A stretch of DNA of 7,636 bases from JANMDR01 sp031376425 (GCA_031376425.1 JANMDR010000246.1:1-7636), one strand, 5' to 3'. Shown: positions 1 through 6,628, counted from the stretch's first letter. Program-made: numbers and translations. Notes: generated from the letters alone by a model not told the origin.

Positions 1-209
1 TGTTGCTATTAGTCATTTTTATCTGTAAAAACTCGAATTTGTCAGCGATTTCATGACGCTACGTGATGCCGTTGTGCACATTCGGCACGAATTTCCCTCT
101 ACAATTGTTGCAGTGATGCAACAAAAGCTTGCTGCGGACCACTACACAATTAACGCTAAAATAGTAATGCGCTCAAAATATCTCGTCAAAATGCCAACCC
201 TAGGATTTC
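1..209. other. Intergenic leader upstream of the CPBP protease gene
   Basis: No coding region can be supported here. The stretch is AT-rich towards its right end and holds the perfect inverted repeat at 105-124. A TAAAAT hexamer at 157-162 and TTAACG at 150-155 are possible promoter parts for the + strand gene at 210, but neither has a convincing partner at the usual spacing, so I do not call a promoter. GTGATGC occurs twice, at 63-69 and 113-119, which may be chance. An ATG on the minus strand at 16-14 could open a divergent gene leaving the left edge, but only five codons are visible. Confidence 0.5.
105..124. repeat. Perfect inverted repeat, 8-bp arms with 4-base loop
   Basis: TTGTTGCA (105-112), loop GTGA (113-116) and TGCAACAA (117-124) form a perfect stem. 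It lies 85 bases before the start of the protease gene. There is no T-run on either side, so it is a poor intrinsic terminator. It could be an operator, a hairpin in a 5' leader, or the end of a gene lying to the left. The sequence shows the symmetry only; the role is unknown. Confidence 0.5.
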
Positions 210-962
210 ATGGAAAACTCTGAACGCGCTACACCCGCATTGTGGCGATCACACGTTTCTAGCAATTTTTGCATTGCAGTGGTGGCAGCATTGGTTATCG
301 TTTTCGCCACCATGCGCTTCGTCGGTATGTTTGGCGCCACCTCGTTGCGCTGGGTGTTGCCACTGAGCTTTTTATTGATGATGATCATGCCTTGGCTGCT
401 GTTGAGCCAAGCCGGGCGTCGGCAAATCGGCTTACAAAAGCCAACACACAGTTGCTATTTATTAGCGATGGCGCTGGGGGCGTTGGCAGCTGGTGGCTGC
501 TTTGCATTGGGCATGGCGCTCTTCGGAACTGGAACAGATAACTGGTTTGTCAGTATCAGCAACAACTATCGCGGCACCATGAACACGAATGGCTTTCCAA
601 TCTGGAAACTGCATTTAATCTTCACGCTTCCCGCATTATTATTTAGCCCCATTGGCGAGGAACTATTTTTTCGCGGCTTGTTGCAACATACGCTTGAAGA
701 ACGCCTTAGCGCTAGAGCAAGCACCGTAATTGAATGCTCGGCATTTGGTTTAGTACACCTCTGCCACCACGGTATTTTGGCAACAGCGGCGGGTCTTACC
801 TTGCTACCAGTTTCAGGCGCAATCTGGGTTACGTTAATGTTTTTCGTCGCGTTTTTATTTGCGTGGTTGCGTCAACGTAGTGGCTCACTTTATACGGCGA
901 TGGCATCCCATGCGGCGTTTAATTTGAGTATGAATGTTTTGATTTTTGCCGCCATTTGGTAA
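210..962 (+). CDS. CPBP family intramembrane glutamic endopeptidase (CAAX protease/bacteriocin-processing)
   Basis: This 250-residue, very hydrophobic protein is a probable inner-membrane protease of the CPBP (Abi, PF02517) family. All three family motifs are present: GEELFFRG with Glu150-Glu151 and Arg155, FGLVHLCHH with His183, and HAAFN with His234 and Asn238. These are the residues known to form the active site inside the membrane. Hydrophobic segments lie near residues 20-40, 48-66, 83-105, 134-148, 188-200 and 205-220. The ATG at 210 is preceded by AGGA at 202-205, a reasonable though close ribosome binding site. It is the only + strand gene and converges on the alpha/beta hydrolase gene. 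Bacterial members act in bacteriocin self-immunity, peptide maturation or unknown roles. No bacteriocin gene is visible nearby, so the substrate is unknown. The family call is secure. Confidence 0.93.
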   Translation: MENSERATPALWRSHVSSNFCIAVVAALVIVFATMRFVGMFGATSLRWVLPLSFLLMMIMPWLLLSQAGRRQIGLQKPTHSCYLLAMALGALAAGGCFALGMALFGTGTDNWFVSISNNYRGTMNTNGFPIWKLHLIFTLPALLFSPIGEELFFRGLLQHTLEERLSARASTVIECSAFGLVHLCHHGILATAAGLTLLPVSGAIWVTLMFFVAFLFAWLRQRSGSLYTAMASHAAFNLSMNVLIFAAIW

Positions 963-1000
963 ATAAGTTTGGTAATCGATTATGTATGTAGCGCGCCTAA

Positions 1001-1028
1001 AGCAAGGCTGCTTGCGAGCAGCCTTGCT
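1001..1028. terminator. Perfect 12-bp hairpin between convergent genes, probable bidirectional terminator
   Basis: AGCAAGGCTGCT (1001-1012), loop TGCG (1013-1016) and AGCAGCCTTGCT (1017-1028) form a perfect 12-bp, GC-rich stem. It starts 38 bases after the protease stop codon and ends 6 bases from the hydrolase stop codon (TAG, complement of 1035-1037), which is where a shared terminator would be expected. Neither side has the T-run of a standard intrinsic terminator, so it may pause polymerase or protect 3' ends of both transcripts instead. Confidence 0.65.
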
Positions 1029-1034
1029 ATCAAG

Positions 1035-2111
1035 CTAATACAGTGGTGCTGGGTTGGGCGGGGCATTATCGTATTCCGCTTCGGTGCTAATCGGTTTGGT
1101 AAATTCCACCGTGCCATCGAGAAAATCTACGCAAGCTTGTAGCGCTGCCTTATTGCGTAATATACGTTGATGGCCTAGCCCTTCTGTTTTTAAAAAACGT
1201 GCATCCGGCCAAGTTTTAGCAATAGCTAAACCACCGGCTGGTGATGTAGCATCATCATCGGCATCATGAATAACGAGCGCTTTGGCTTGAATGGTCATCA
1301 CCGATTGTGGCAATTCAAACTCCTGCCATTTGACGCCTGTTTCTTGCTCAAAGCGCCATTGCATCGCCGCACGAACCTTTTCACTAATACCGGTGAAGCG
1401 CCTAAACCATTTAGAAAACCCGATGAGTGAATCGGGTGGCGCAATGAGAATTGCTTTAGGGATTGTTTTAGGCATAGCTGCCGGACCTTCTTGGTTGCGC
1501 CCTGTGTTAGATTTGCTGAGCTTGCGGTTGAGTGACCGTCGCAGGCAACACGCCACGGCCGCCGCGCCCAAGGAATGTCCAAGCAATCCGGCTACCGGTA
1601 TTTGCTGATCTTCAAAGTGTGCCCAAAGCGATTCTAGACCTAACCAGAAATCGACCAAGGTGGCGCTGCGCCCGCTGCTTTGGCCGTGCCCCAAATGATC
1701 AAAAACAACAAGCTGATAACCTGCAGCGCATAGCGGTTCAACAAACGCACGAAACTGCCCGCCTCTGCCGCTCCAGCCGTGACTACAAATAACTACCGGT
1801 GCAGAAGGTGAGCCAAAACGCCATGCGGCAATATTGCCATCCTTACAGGCAACGGTGAAGGGGGTTGCGCTTGCCAGTACCCGCTGTTCTGGTGCGGGGG
1901 CGGCATGACGCTGCGGTTTAATAAATAGTGCGCTGGCACGCTTTAATACGAACTGTGGTGCGATGGTGGAGGCCGCCCGCACAGCTAGCCATCGGGTTTT
2001 ATGAATAGTCCGATATACCCCATATTTAACGCGCGCCCACGCGACTTCTAGCGCGGAATTTAATAGCACATTCGTGCTATTTTGAATCGTATGCAAATGA
2101 TGATTACGCAT
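1035..2111 (-). CDS. Alpha/beta hydrolase family protein (serine hydrolase)
   Basis: This 358-residue predicted soluble esterase or lipase-like enzyme has an alpha/beta hydrolase core at about residues 80-335. The oxyanion-hole motif is SHGW at 110-113, followed by the strand and turn FDHLGHGQSSG (137-147). The nucleophile elbow is GHSLG with Ser180, the acid is in HDADDD (Asp285 or Asp286), and the catalytic His is His314 in EGLGHQ. Two parts are unusual: about 80 residues precede the core without an obvious signal peptide, and a polar insert at about 190-216 sits between the nucleophile helix and the next strand. The gene starts 23 bases after the TetR gene stops and is probably its operon partner, so the same repressor likely controls it. 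No Shine-Dalgarno sequence is clear before the ATG. The substrate cannot be inferred from the sequence; an acyl ester or thioester is plausible given the thioesterase in the operon. Confidence 0.88.
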   Translation of the reverse strand: MRNHHLHTIQNSTNVLLNSALEVAWARVKYGVYRTIHKTRWLAVRAASTIAPQFVLKRASALFIKPQRHAAPAPEQRVLASATPFTVACKDGNIAAWRFGSPSAPVVICSHGWSGRGGQFRAFVEPLCAAGYQLVVFDHLGHGQSSGRSATLVDFWLGLESLWAHFEDQQIPVAGLLGHSLGAAAVACCLRRSLNRKLSKSNTGRNQEGPAAMPKTIPKAILIAPPDSLIGFSKWFRRFTGISEKVRAAMQWRFEQETGVKWQEFELPQSVMTIQAKALVIHDADDDATSPAGGLAIAKTWPDARFLKTEGLGHQRILRNKAALQACVDFLDGTVEFTKPISTEAEYDNAPPNPAPLY

Positions 2112-2134
2112 TTTTTGCGTCTAGAATTAGGTGA

Positions 2135-2794
2135 TTACGAAGACAACTTTACGTTTGTTGGTGCTGCCGGGGCTGGCACTGCAGGTGGTGCAAGAGCGGA
2201 TGCCACCAATCTTTCAAAAGCGATTAATGCCCGTTTGGTTGCGGTCTTGTCGCGGAACAAATTACGTGCACGATTGCAGCTAGCAACAATGCCGAATAGC
2301 TCAAAGGCCATTTGTTCTGTATCGGTTTCAGGAGCAAAATCGCCGGTCTGTTTTGCCATATCGATCATTTTCATGCACTCAATATTTAGCCGCCGCAAAT
2401 GCTTTTCAACAGCATCACGCATTGCGCCATCCCGACGATCAAATTCGGCACTTGCGGCCATCATTGGACAAGTCGCTAGTTCAGCTTTGGTTGTCCATTC
2501 CAACCAATGGTCAACCAACGCACGCATACGCGGCAAACCACGCGGTGCGGCGAGCGCGGGTATAAAAGCCAGCTGATTAAATCGCGCCACCGATTCATCA
2601 AGTGCTGCTAACTGCAAATCTTCTTTAGAGCCAAAGTGGGCGAAAAGACCACTCTTTGATAGCCCCGTTTGCTCGGCCAAAGTACCAATGGTCAGCGATT
2701 CAAAACCAGAAACACTGGCCTGCTGTAACGCCGCTTGCAAAATAGTGGCACGCGTAATTTCACCCTTACTCTTCACAACTTCCGGGGCTTTCAC
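2135..2794 (-). CDS. TetR/AcrR family transcriptional regulator
   Basis: This 219-residue protein has the typical TetR layout. An N-terminal DNA-binding domain spans about residues 12-60, with the helix-turn-helix LTIGTLAEQTGLSKSGLFAH at 35-54 and the usual FGSKEDL cap. A helical ligand-binding and dimerisation domain follows (about 75-200), including TCPMMAASAEFDRRDG at 108-123, a pattern common in this group. The last 20 residues are rich in Ala and Pro. The start is GTG (complement of 2792-2794); its first three bases overlap the TGA of the thioesterase gene as GTGA, so translation is probably coupled. The palindrome in the promoter at 3300-3317 is the best candidate operator, implying negative autoregulation of the thioesterase-regulator-hydrolase unit. 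The family is certain; the ligand is unknown. Confidence 0.94.
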   Translation of the reverse strand: MKAPEVVKSKGEITRATILQAALQQASVSGFESLTIGTLAEQTGLSKSGLFAHFGSKEDLQLAALDESVARFNQLAFIPALAAPRGLPRMRALVDHWLEWTTKAELATCPMMAASAEFDRRDGAMRDAVEKHLRRLNIECMKMIDMAKQTGDFAPETDTEQMAFELFGIVASCNRARNLFRDKTATKRALIAFERLVASALAPPAVPAPAAPTNVKLSS

Positions 2795-3252
2795 GTTGGC
2801 TCTACCGTGCGCGGGCGCAAAATCATGCAGGTGGATGTGGCATGCGCCAGCAGGCGTCCTTCTGGATCATGCAATGCAGCTTCGGCCACCACCAGATTGG
2901 TCGATTGGCTAATAACCTTGGCAGTTGCTTTTAAAGTGACGAACTTCGGTACAGCACGCAACATTTTTACATGCAAATCAATGGTGGAATAGCCCACGCC
3001 TGCGGCAAGCACGGTGTGGGTGACGCAACCAGTCACAGAATCAAGCACCGTGGCCGCAAAGCCACCGTGCACGCCGCCTAAGGGGTTCGTATGGGTATCG
3101 TCGGCACGGGCGCTAAATTCGATGGTGCCCGCGCCCACGGCCACACCCTGCATGGGTATCAATTTGGCAATAGGTGCCATCGGTATCTCACCCGCCATCA
3201 TGGCCTGCATTATTTCTAAACCACTTGCGGTTGCTAGATTAATTTTTGACAT
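2791..3252 (-). CDS. PaaI-type hotdog-fold thioesterase
   Basis: This 153-residue protein is a predicted acyl-CoA thioesterase of the PaaI/YdiI type (4HBT, hotdog fold), usually a cytoplasmic homotetramer hydrolysing acyl- or aryl-CoA. The N-terminal GLEIMQAMMAGEIP (11-24) is typical of the group. The active-site region is HTNPLGGVHGGFAATVLDS (54-72), holding the conserved Asn56, the HGG turn (62-64) and Asp71, the likely catalytic acid. The later YSTIDLHVKMLRAV (88-101) matches the substrate-side strand of the family. Length is normal. It is the first gene after the promoter at 3295-3323, with a leader of about 36 bases and no clear Shine-Dalgarno sequence, and it overlaps the TetR gene by 4 bases. 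Its acyl substrate cannot be read from the sequence. Confidence 0.92.
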   Translation of the reverse strand: MSKINLATASGLEIMQAMMAGEIPMAPIAKLIPMQGVAVGAGTIEFSARADDTHTNPLGGVHGGFAATVLDSVTGCVTHTVLAAGVGYSTIDLHVKMLRAVPKFVTLKATAKVISQSTNLVVAEAALHDPEGRLLAHATSTCMILRPRTVEPT

Positions 3253-3294
3253 GAATGATATTTGCTTAAAACAGGGATAAACTGGAATAAGCGA

Positions 3295-3323
3295 ATAATA
3301 ATACGATCGTTCGTATTTGTCAA
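3295..3323 (-). promoter_or_regulatory. Sigma70-type promoter of the thioesterase-tetR-hydrolase operon
   Basis: Read on the minus strand, TTGACA (complement of 3318-3323) is a perfect -35 box. After exactly 17 bases comes TATTAT (complement of 3295-3300), one mismatch from the -10 consensus. Transcription should start near 3287-3289, giving a 5' leader of about 36 bases before the thioesterase ATG at 3252. The promoter begins 7 bases after the stop codon of the upstream flavoprotein gene, so it separates the two minus-strand blocks. It is the strongest promoter match I see in the window. Confidence 0.85.
3300..3317. promoter_or_regulatory. Probable TetR-family operator inside the promoter spacer
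   Basis: AATACGA (3300-3306), centre TCGT (3307-3310) and TCGTATT (3311-3317) form a perfect 7-bp inverted repeat. Such short ATACGA/TCGTAT palindromes are typical of TetR-family sites. It fills the whole 17-bp spacer between the -35 and -10 boxes and touches both, so a bound repressor would block RNA polymerase. The TetR gene is the second gene of the transcript. Binding by that protein is inferred from position and symmetry. Confidence 0.8.
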
Positions 3324-3330
3324 TATCCTT

Positions 3331-4470
3331 TTATTTATATTTGGCGATGTATCTTCGGTCAATCCAATTTTTCCAATGCCACACCCAACTCCCATCAAAA
3401 CAGGATTCACCATGCACGGCAATGGCGTGCTTCGCACCGGTTGATATTAAATAGCGTGCGTTCAGTTTTGGTCGATAGGGCTTCAAGGTAATACTTTGCA
3501 GCGCGCGCATTAAATTTGCCGCAAGTGGCGCCCCTGCACTCACCGCAAAAACAGCGGACTTTTGCCGAGCTGCGTCATCCGCTGTCGCGCAATCACCCAC
3601 TGCAAAAATCGTGGCGTCATTTACAGATTGCATATTTTCATTAGTTCGAACAAAACCTTGGGCATCACAATCCAATCCTGACGCTCGCAAATACGGTGCT
3701 GCATTAGCACCTGTTGCAACAATAAAGTAGTCGCCCACTACCTCGCCACCACCTTCAAGATGGGCAACGCCGGCTGTAAGCGTTGCCACCCGCCGCCCGT
3801 GCATCACGCTTACGCCTTCGCGCCGTAACGCATTTACCAAGAATGGTTCAGCGGCAATTGGTAGGGCGCTATCACCAGAAATTAAGGTAACGCCGACGTT
3901 AAAGCCGGGCCGTAAAAAGTGATGCCGCGCTGCCAACGCGAGTTCAATACCTGTTGCGCCACCACCAATAACTACAATATGTGCATGCTTTTCAGCGCTG
4001 GTTTGACTGGAAATTTGCGCACAAACTGACTCCCATTGCCCTATAAACTGTTCCAACGGACGCACCAAAATAGCGTGTTCGCGGGCACCGGGGATGCTAT
4101 CGGCGTTAACAATTCCACCGATATTGATGGATAAAAAATCATAGCTCAACACTTGGCCATCAAGCAAAGCAATGGTTTTTTTAGCGCGACTGATTGTTAC
4201 TACTTTGGATTGCACCCACTGCGCCTTAGCATTATCGACCAAAGGTTGCACTGGAATTTCGCAATCAGCCAAATTGTAATGCCCGGCCACCCAACCCGGC
4301 ATCATGGCTGAATAGGCCAAGCTGGCGTAGGGCGAAACGACTGTTACACGGGCATCTACAACGGAATTGGGGTTTGCCGCATCAGTGGGTTTTCGTCGTG
4401 CTTTGGCCAACGCATGGAGCACATGAATGTGCGCATGACCAAAGCCTAAAAGTACGAGATGTGCGCTCAT
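3331..4470 (-). CDS. FAD/NAD(P)-dependent oxidoreductase, stand-alone relative of the domain N-terminal to SelD (TIGR03169-like)
   Basis: This 379-residue predicted flavoprotein belongs to the pyridine nucleotide-disulfide oxidoreductase superfamily (NDH-2/sulfide:quinone reductase-like). The N-terminal FAD-binding turn is LLGFGHAHIHVLHAL (7-21), a His-rich form of the Rossmann motif characteristic of the group found fused in front of selenide, water dikinase (SelD). Further family marks are YSAMMPGWVAGHY (53-65), a second nucleotide-binding loop VIGGGATGIE (167-176), the FAD-closing VGDCA (291-295) and the C-terminal WVWHWKNWIDRRYIAKYK. I see no CxxxxC redox disulfide. No SelD domain follows: the gene stops at 3331 and a new promoter begins. 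It is the last gene of the minus-strand cluster with the two 'rSAM/selenodomain-associated' transferases, 48 bases after the DUF3047 gene. Electron donor and acceptor are unknown. Confidence 0.88.
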   Translation of the reverse strand: MSAHLVLLGFGHAHIHVLHALAKARRKPTDAANPNSVVDARVTVVSPYASLAYSAMMPGWVAGHYNLADCEIPVQPLVDNAKAQWVQSKVVTISRAKKTIALLDGQVLSYDFLSINIGGIVNADSIPGAREHAILVRPLEQFIGQWESVCAQISSQTSAEKHAHIVVIGGGATGIELALAARHHFLRPGFNVGVTLISGDSALPIAAEPFLVNALRREGVSVMHGRRVATLTAGVAHLEGGGEVVGDYFIVATGANAAPYLRASGLDCDAQGFVRTNENMQSVNDATIFAVGDCATADDAARQKSAVFAVSAGAPLAANLMRALQSITLKPYRPKLNARYLISTGAKHAIAVHGESCFDGSWVWHWKNWIDRRYIAKYK

Positions 4471-4518
4471 GGAAATAAATAATTACTGAATTCGTTATTC
4501 TGCCTGATTTTAGGCCAC

Positions 4519-5289
4519 TTACTTTTCGGCGTGCTTTGCGCTAAAACTTAGATCACCAAACCAAGAGCGGCTGGTTTCCTTCGTATTGTCGGTATCTGCG
4601 CCCACTAAAATCGCGGTAATTTTAGGTGCATCAAAACCAAAAGCGGCCTTAAAATCAGCCGCCACATCACGGCTTTCTTGCACCCATTGATTTTGTTTGT
4701 GTGCACCGCTTTGCAGCACAATCATGCGCAAGCGATCAGTAAAGGCGTTCCACACATTAGTACCAACAGGCTGCTTGGCATCCCAGACATAACAGAGCGC
4801 CGCCACCGGCACATCAGCACCAAAGAGCGATCGAGCAAAACGAATTTTGGTGCGTGCGCCAAACGATAAACTATCTAGCGGCACATCAAACACCACATAG
4901 ACGCGTAGCGGATAATCATCCCCTGCTTTGGTAAGCACATCACCACCTTTAAGTATGGTGGCGGTACGCCAGCGCCAATGCAGCATCGGTGTCAATTTTG
5001 GGTCCACATTAAGTGGTGCTAATAAACTTGATGCGGCATTAGTGGAATCTGCTTGCAGCACATGGGTTTGATGGTCACCTTCGGGATCGGCAACAATTTG
5101 ATACTGTGTTAGCAATTTTTTTGGCAAGGCCACTGGCCTCCAGCCATCAATATGTGTTGTAGCGCTGATGGCACGGGCGGAGAACGCCGGTGGCTGTATC
5201 GTTTCCGCGATTACACGAAATGATAACAACAGCAGCACAATCATTGTGCTCAATGTATAAAGGCTTGGCAAAGGAATATATTTTTTCAT
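4519..5289 (-). CDS. Exported DUF3047 domain protein
   Basis: This 256-residue protein begins with a signal peptide: Lys2-Lys3, a hydrophobic core at about 13-26 and a probable cleavage after VIA (27-29). The mature part matches DUF3047 (PF11249), a family of unknown function. Recognisable blocks are LHWRWRT (103-109), GDDYPLRVYVVFD (123-135), ESRDVAADFKAAFG (205-218) and GADTDNTKETSRSWFGDLSF (230-249). The family has a beta-sandwich look and may bind a ligand or carbohydrate in the periplasm, but that is inference. It starts 5 bases after the DUF2064 gene stops, so it is almost certainly co-transcribed. An exported protein among cytoplasmic enzymes suggests that the cluster's product or substrate reaches the envelope. 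The nearest possible later start (Met16) would leave the hydrophobic core without its positive charges, so the first ATG is preferred. Confidence 0.87.
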   Translation of the reverse strand: MKKYIPLPSLYTLSTMIVLLLLSFRVIAETIQPPAFSARAISATTHIDGWRPVALPKKLLTQYQIVADPEGDHQTHVLQADSTNAASSLLAPLNVDPKLTPMLHWRWRTATILKGGDVLTKAGDDYPLRVYVVFDVPLDSLSFGARTKIRFARSLFGADVPVAALCYVWDAKQPVGTNVWNAFTDRLRMIVLQSGAHKQNQWVQESRDVAADFKAAFGFDAPKITAILVGADTDNTKETSRSWFGDLSFSAKHAEK

Positions 5290-5294
5290 TTTAG

Positions 5295-5948
5295 TTATGC
5301 TTTAAAGAAGCCCGTAAATCGGGCATCTTCAGATAGTCTTATATAGTCGCTTGGAACATCAATATCCCAGAGCGGCGAAAGTTCGTGCAAATTGATACCG
5401 GCGTTACTCGCGGCCATTCGCGTTTGCTGCATAACGCGGTCTGTGCCCCAATCAATACCGGTAAACAGGGCCGCGCTACTACTGGAGAGCATAGTAGAGC
5501 GAGACATCCCCACCAACACATAGCCACCGTCTTCTGCGGGAATAAAACAAGCGCCTTCATTGTGCGTTAGCCATGTATTCACCTTTTGCAAATGCTCTGC
5601 GGTAAGCACGGGACAATCAGTGCCAATAATAATCATGCGCGGTACTTGTTGAAGCCCCTGCACAAAAGCATTGTGCATACGCGCACCAAGGTCATCACCA
5701 GTTTGCAACAAACATGCTGGGGGGGGCAACAAGGTATAAAAGAATGAATCAACTTGCGGCTCAGGGGTAACATACAATAACACTTTACCCAATGCTGCCT
5801 GCTGCGCTGTGCATAGGGTTGCGCTAATACATTGCCGATGAAACTGTGCTGCGCCCTCATCACCCAGCAACGGAATTAACCTTGTTTTAGTTTTACCGGC
5901 AATAGGCTCACGTGCAAAAATGCCGATGGTGCAACCGTCTGCTTTCAT
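5295..5948 (-). CDS. DUF2064/TIGR04282 family transferase ('transferase 1, rSAM/selenodomain-associated')
   Basis: This 217-residue protein has a nucleotidyltransferase/glycosyltransferase GT-A-like fold similar to CofC and MobA. The N-terminal nucleotide-binding signature FAREPIAGKTKTRL (11-24) is the usual F-x-K/R-x-P-x-x-G-x-x-KTRL motif. IIIGTDCPVLT (106-116) contains the metal-binding Asp111, and FIPAEDGGYVLVG (135-147) the second conserved block. GIDWGTDRVMQQT (164-176) and LWDIDVPSDY (193-202) complete the family pattern. The likely reaction is transfer of a nucleotide or sugar phosphate group to a small acceptor, but the substrate is not known. The ATG overlaps the stop codon of the neighbouring glycosyltransferase as ATGA (5945-5948), so the two are translationally coupled and probably act in sequence. 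Length is normal for the family. Confidence 0.9.
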   Translation of the reverse strand: MKADGCTIGIFAREPIAGKTKTRLIPLLGDEGAAQFHRQCISATLCTAQQAALGKVLLYVTPEPQVDSFFYTLLPPPACLLQTGDDLGARMHNAFVQGLQQVPRMIIIGTDCPVLTAEHLQKVNTWLTHNEGACFIPAEDGGYVLVGMSRSTMLSSSSAALFTGIDWGTDRVMQQTRMAASNAGINLHELSPLWDIDVPSDYIRLSEDARFTGFFKA

Positions 5949-6628
5949 GCGCGTTTACTGCCATAATATTTTCGCTCCAAGGTTTTGGGATCTGCCCCAA
6001 AAAAATACGCGGCACGCAACCACCACATTTGCAAAATAGTCTGCCACACGCCGCGTTGTTGCCAGCGCCGCCCAGAAGTGACGACGCGCTCTGCTAAACA
6101 CTTAGGCGCACTCATTTTTTTAGCTGCTTTGCAAAAGGCAATATCTTCCATTAATGCAATCGCGGGAAAGCCACCTACTTTACTAAACAGTACGCGATGC
6201 ATAAATAGCGCTTGGTCGCCCGTCGCAATACCAGTCAAACGTGAGCGCCAACACATCATTGCGGCCACAATGCGCAACATAAAACCACCGCCATCAATAC
6301 GTACATCAAATCGCCCCCACGCAGATTCTTCACCTACACAAGCGGTTTCAATGGCACGTGCAAAGCCTGCTGGCAATTGTGTATCAGCATGCAAAAATAG
6401 TAAGTATTCACCCTGCGCTACCGCTGCGCCAGCGTTCATTTGCGCGGCGCGACCGCGCGGTGAGCTCACTGCGCGCGCGCCTGATGCTTGTGCAATAGCT
6501 AACGTGGCATCACTACTCCCGCCATCAACCAAAATAATTTCGCAACCAGCCGCTCGGTTTTGCAAATCGCTTAAAAATATTTTAAGGCGTTCGGCTTCGT
6601 TTAGCACTGGCACAATAATTGAAATCAT
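5945..6628 (-). CDS. TIGR04283 family glycosyltransferase ('transferase 2, rSAM/selenodomain-associated')
   Basis: This 227-residue protein is a GT-A-fold, family 2-like glycosyltransferase. The start MISIIVPVLNEAERL is the classic first strand. EIILVDGGSSDAT (30-42) binds the nucleotide, PRGRAAQMNAGA (57-68) is the typical TIGR04283 block, and FLHADT (78-83) supplies the metal-binding Asp of the DxD region. ATGDQALFMHR (135-145) and MEDIAFCKAAKK (160-171) include the acidic residues expected of the catalytic base. The C-terminal RRWQQRGVWQTILQMWWLRAAYFFG (187-211) is characteristic and may lie on the membrane surface. I chose the ATG at 6628; an in-frame TTG at 6649 would add 7 residues that fit the family poorly. 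It lies 33 bases after the oxidoreductase gene and overlaps the DUF2064 gene by 4 bases. Acceptor and sugar donor are unknown; an arsenosugar-like or related product is suggested by family context only. Confidence 0.92.
   Translation of the reverse strand: MISIIVPVLNEAERLKIFLSDLQNRAAGCEIILVDGGSSDATLAIAQASGARAVSSPRGRAAQMNAGAAVAQGEYLLFLHADTQLPAGFARAIETACVGEESAWGRFDVRIDGGGFMLRIVAAMMCWRSRLTGIATGDQALFMHRVLFSKVGGFPAIALMEDIAFCKAAKKMSAPKCLAERVVTSGRRWQQRGVWQTILQMWWLRAAYFFGADPKTLERKYYGSKRA

Noticed and set aside
1..16. Minus-strand ATG (complement of 14-16) as the start of a divergent gene leaving the left edge
   Set aside because: Five codons cannot be judged, and no convincing ribosome binding site or promoter precedes it.
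1..56. Short open stretch in + frame 3 ending in TGA at 54-56 (reading LLLVIFICKNSNLSAIS), possibly the end of an upstream gene
   Set aside because: Only 17 codons are visible, with no recognisable motif; another frame or pure chance is equally likely.
2082..2576. 164-residue open frame on the + strand
   Set aside because: It runs antisense to the TetR gene, whose helix-turn-helix and family layout are clear. The + strand product shows no domain.
3264..3292. 5-bp inverted repeat GCTTA/TAAGC in the thioesterase leader, considered as a riboswitch or attenuator
   Set aside because: Arms of 5 bp with a 19-base loop in an AT-rich leader are expected by chance; no further structure was seen.
4502..4515. 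Small hairpin GCCTGATTTTAGGC between the DUF3047 and flavoprotein genes
   Set aside because: The stem has only 4 perfect pairs plus a G-T pair and no T-run, too weak for a terminator; the 48-base gap fits an operon.
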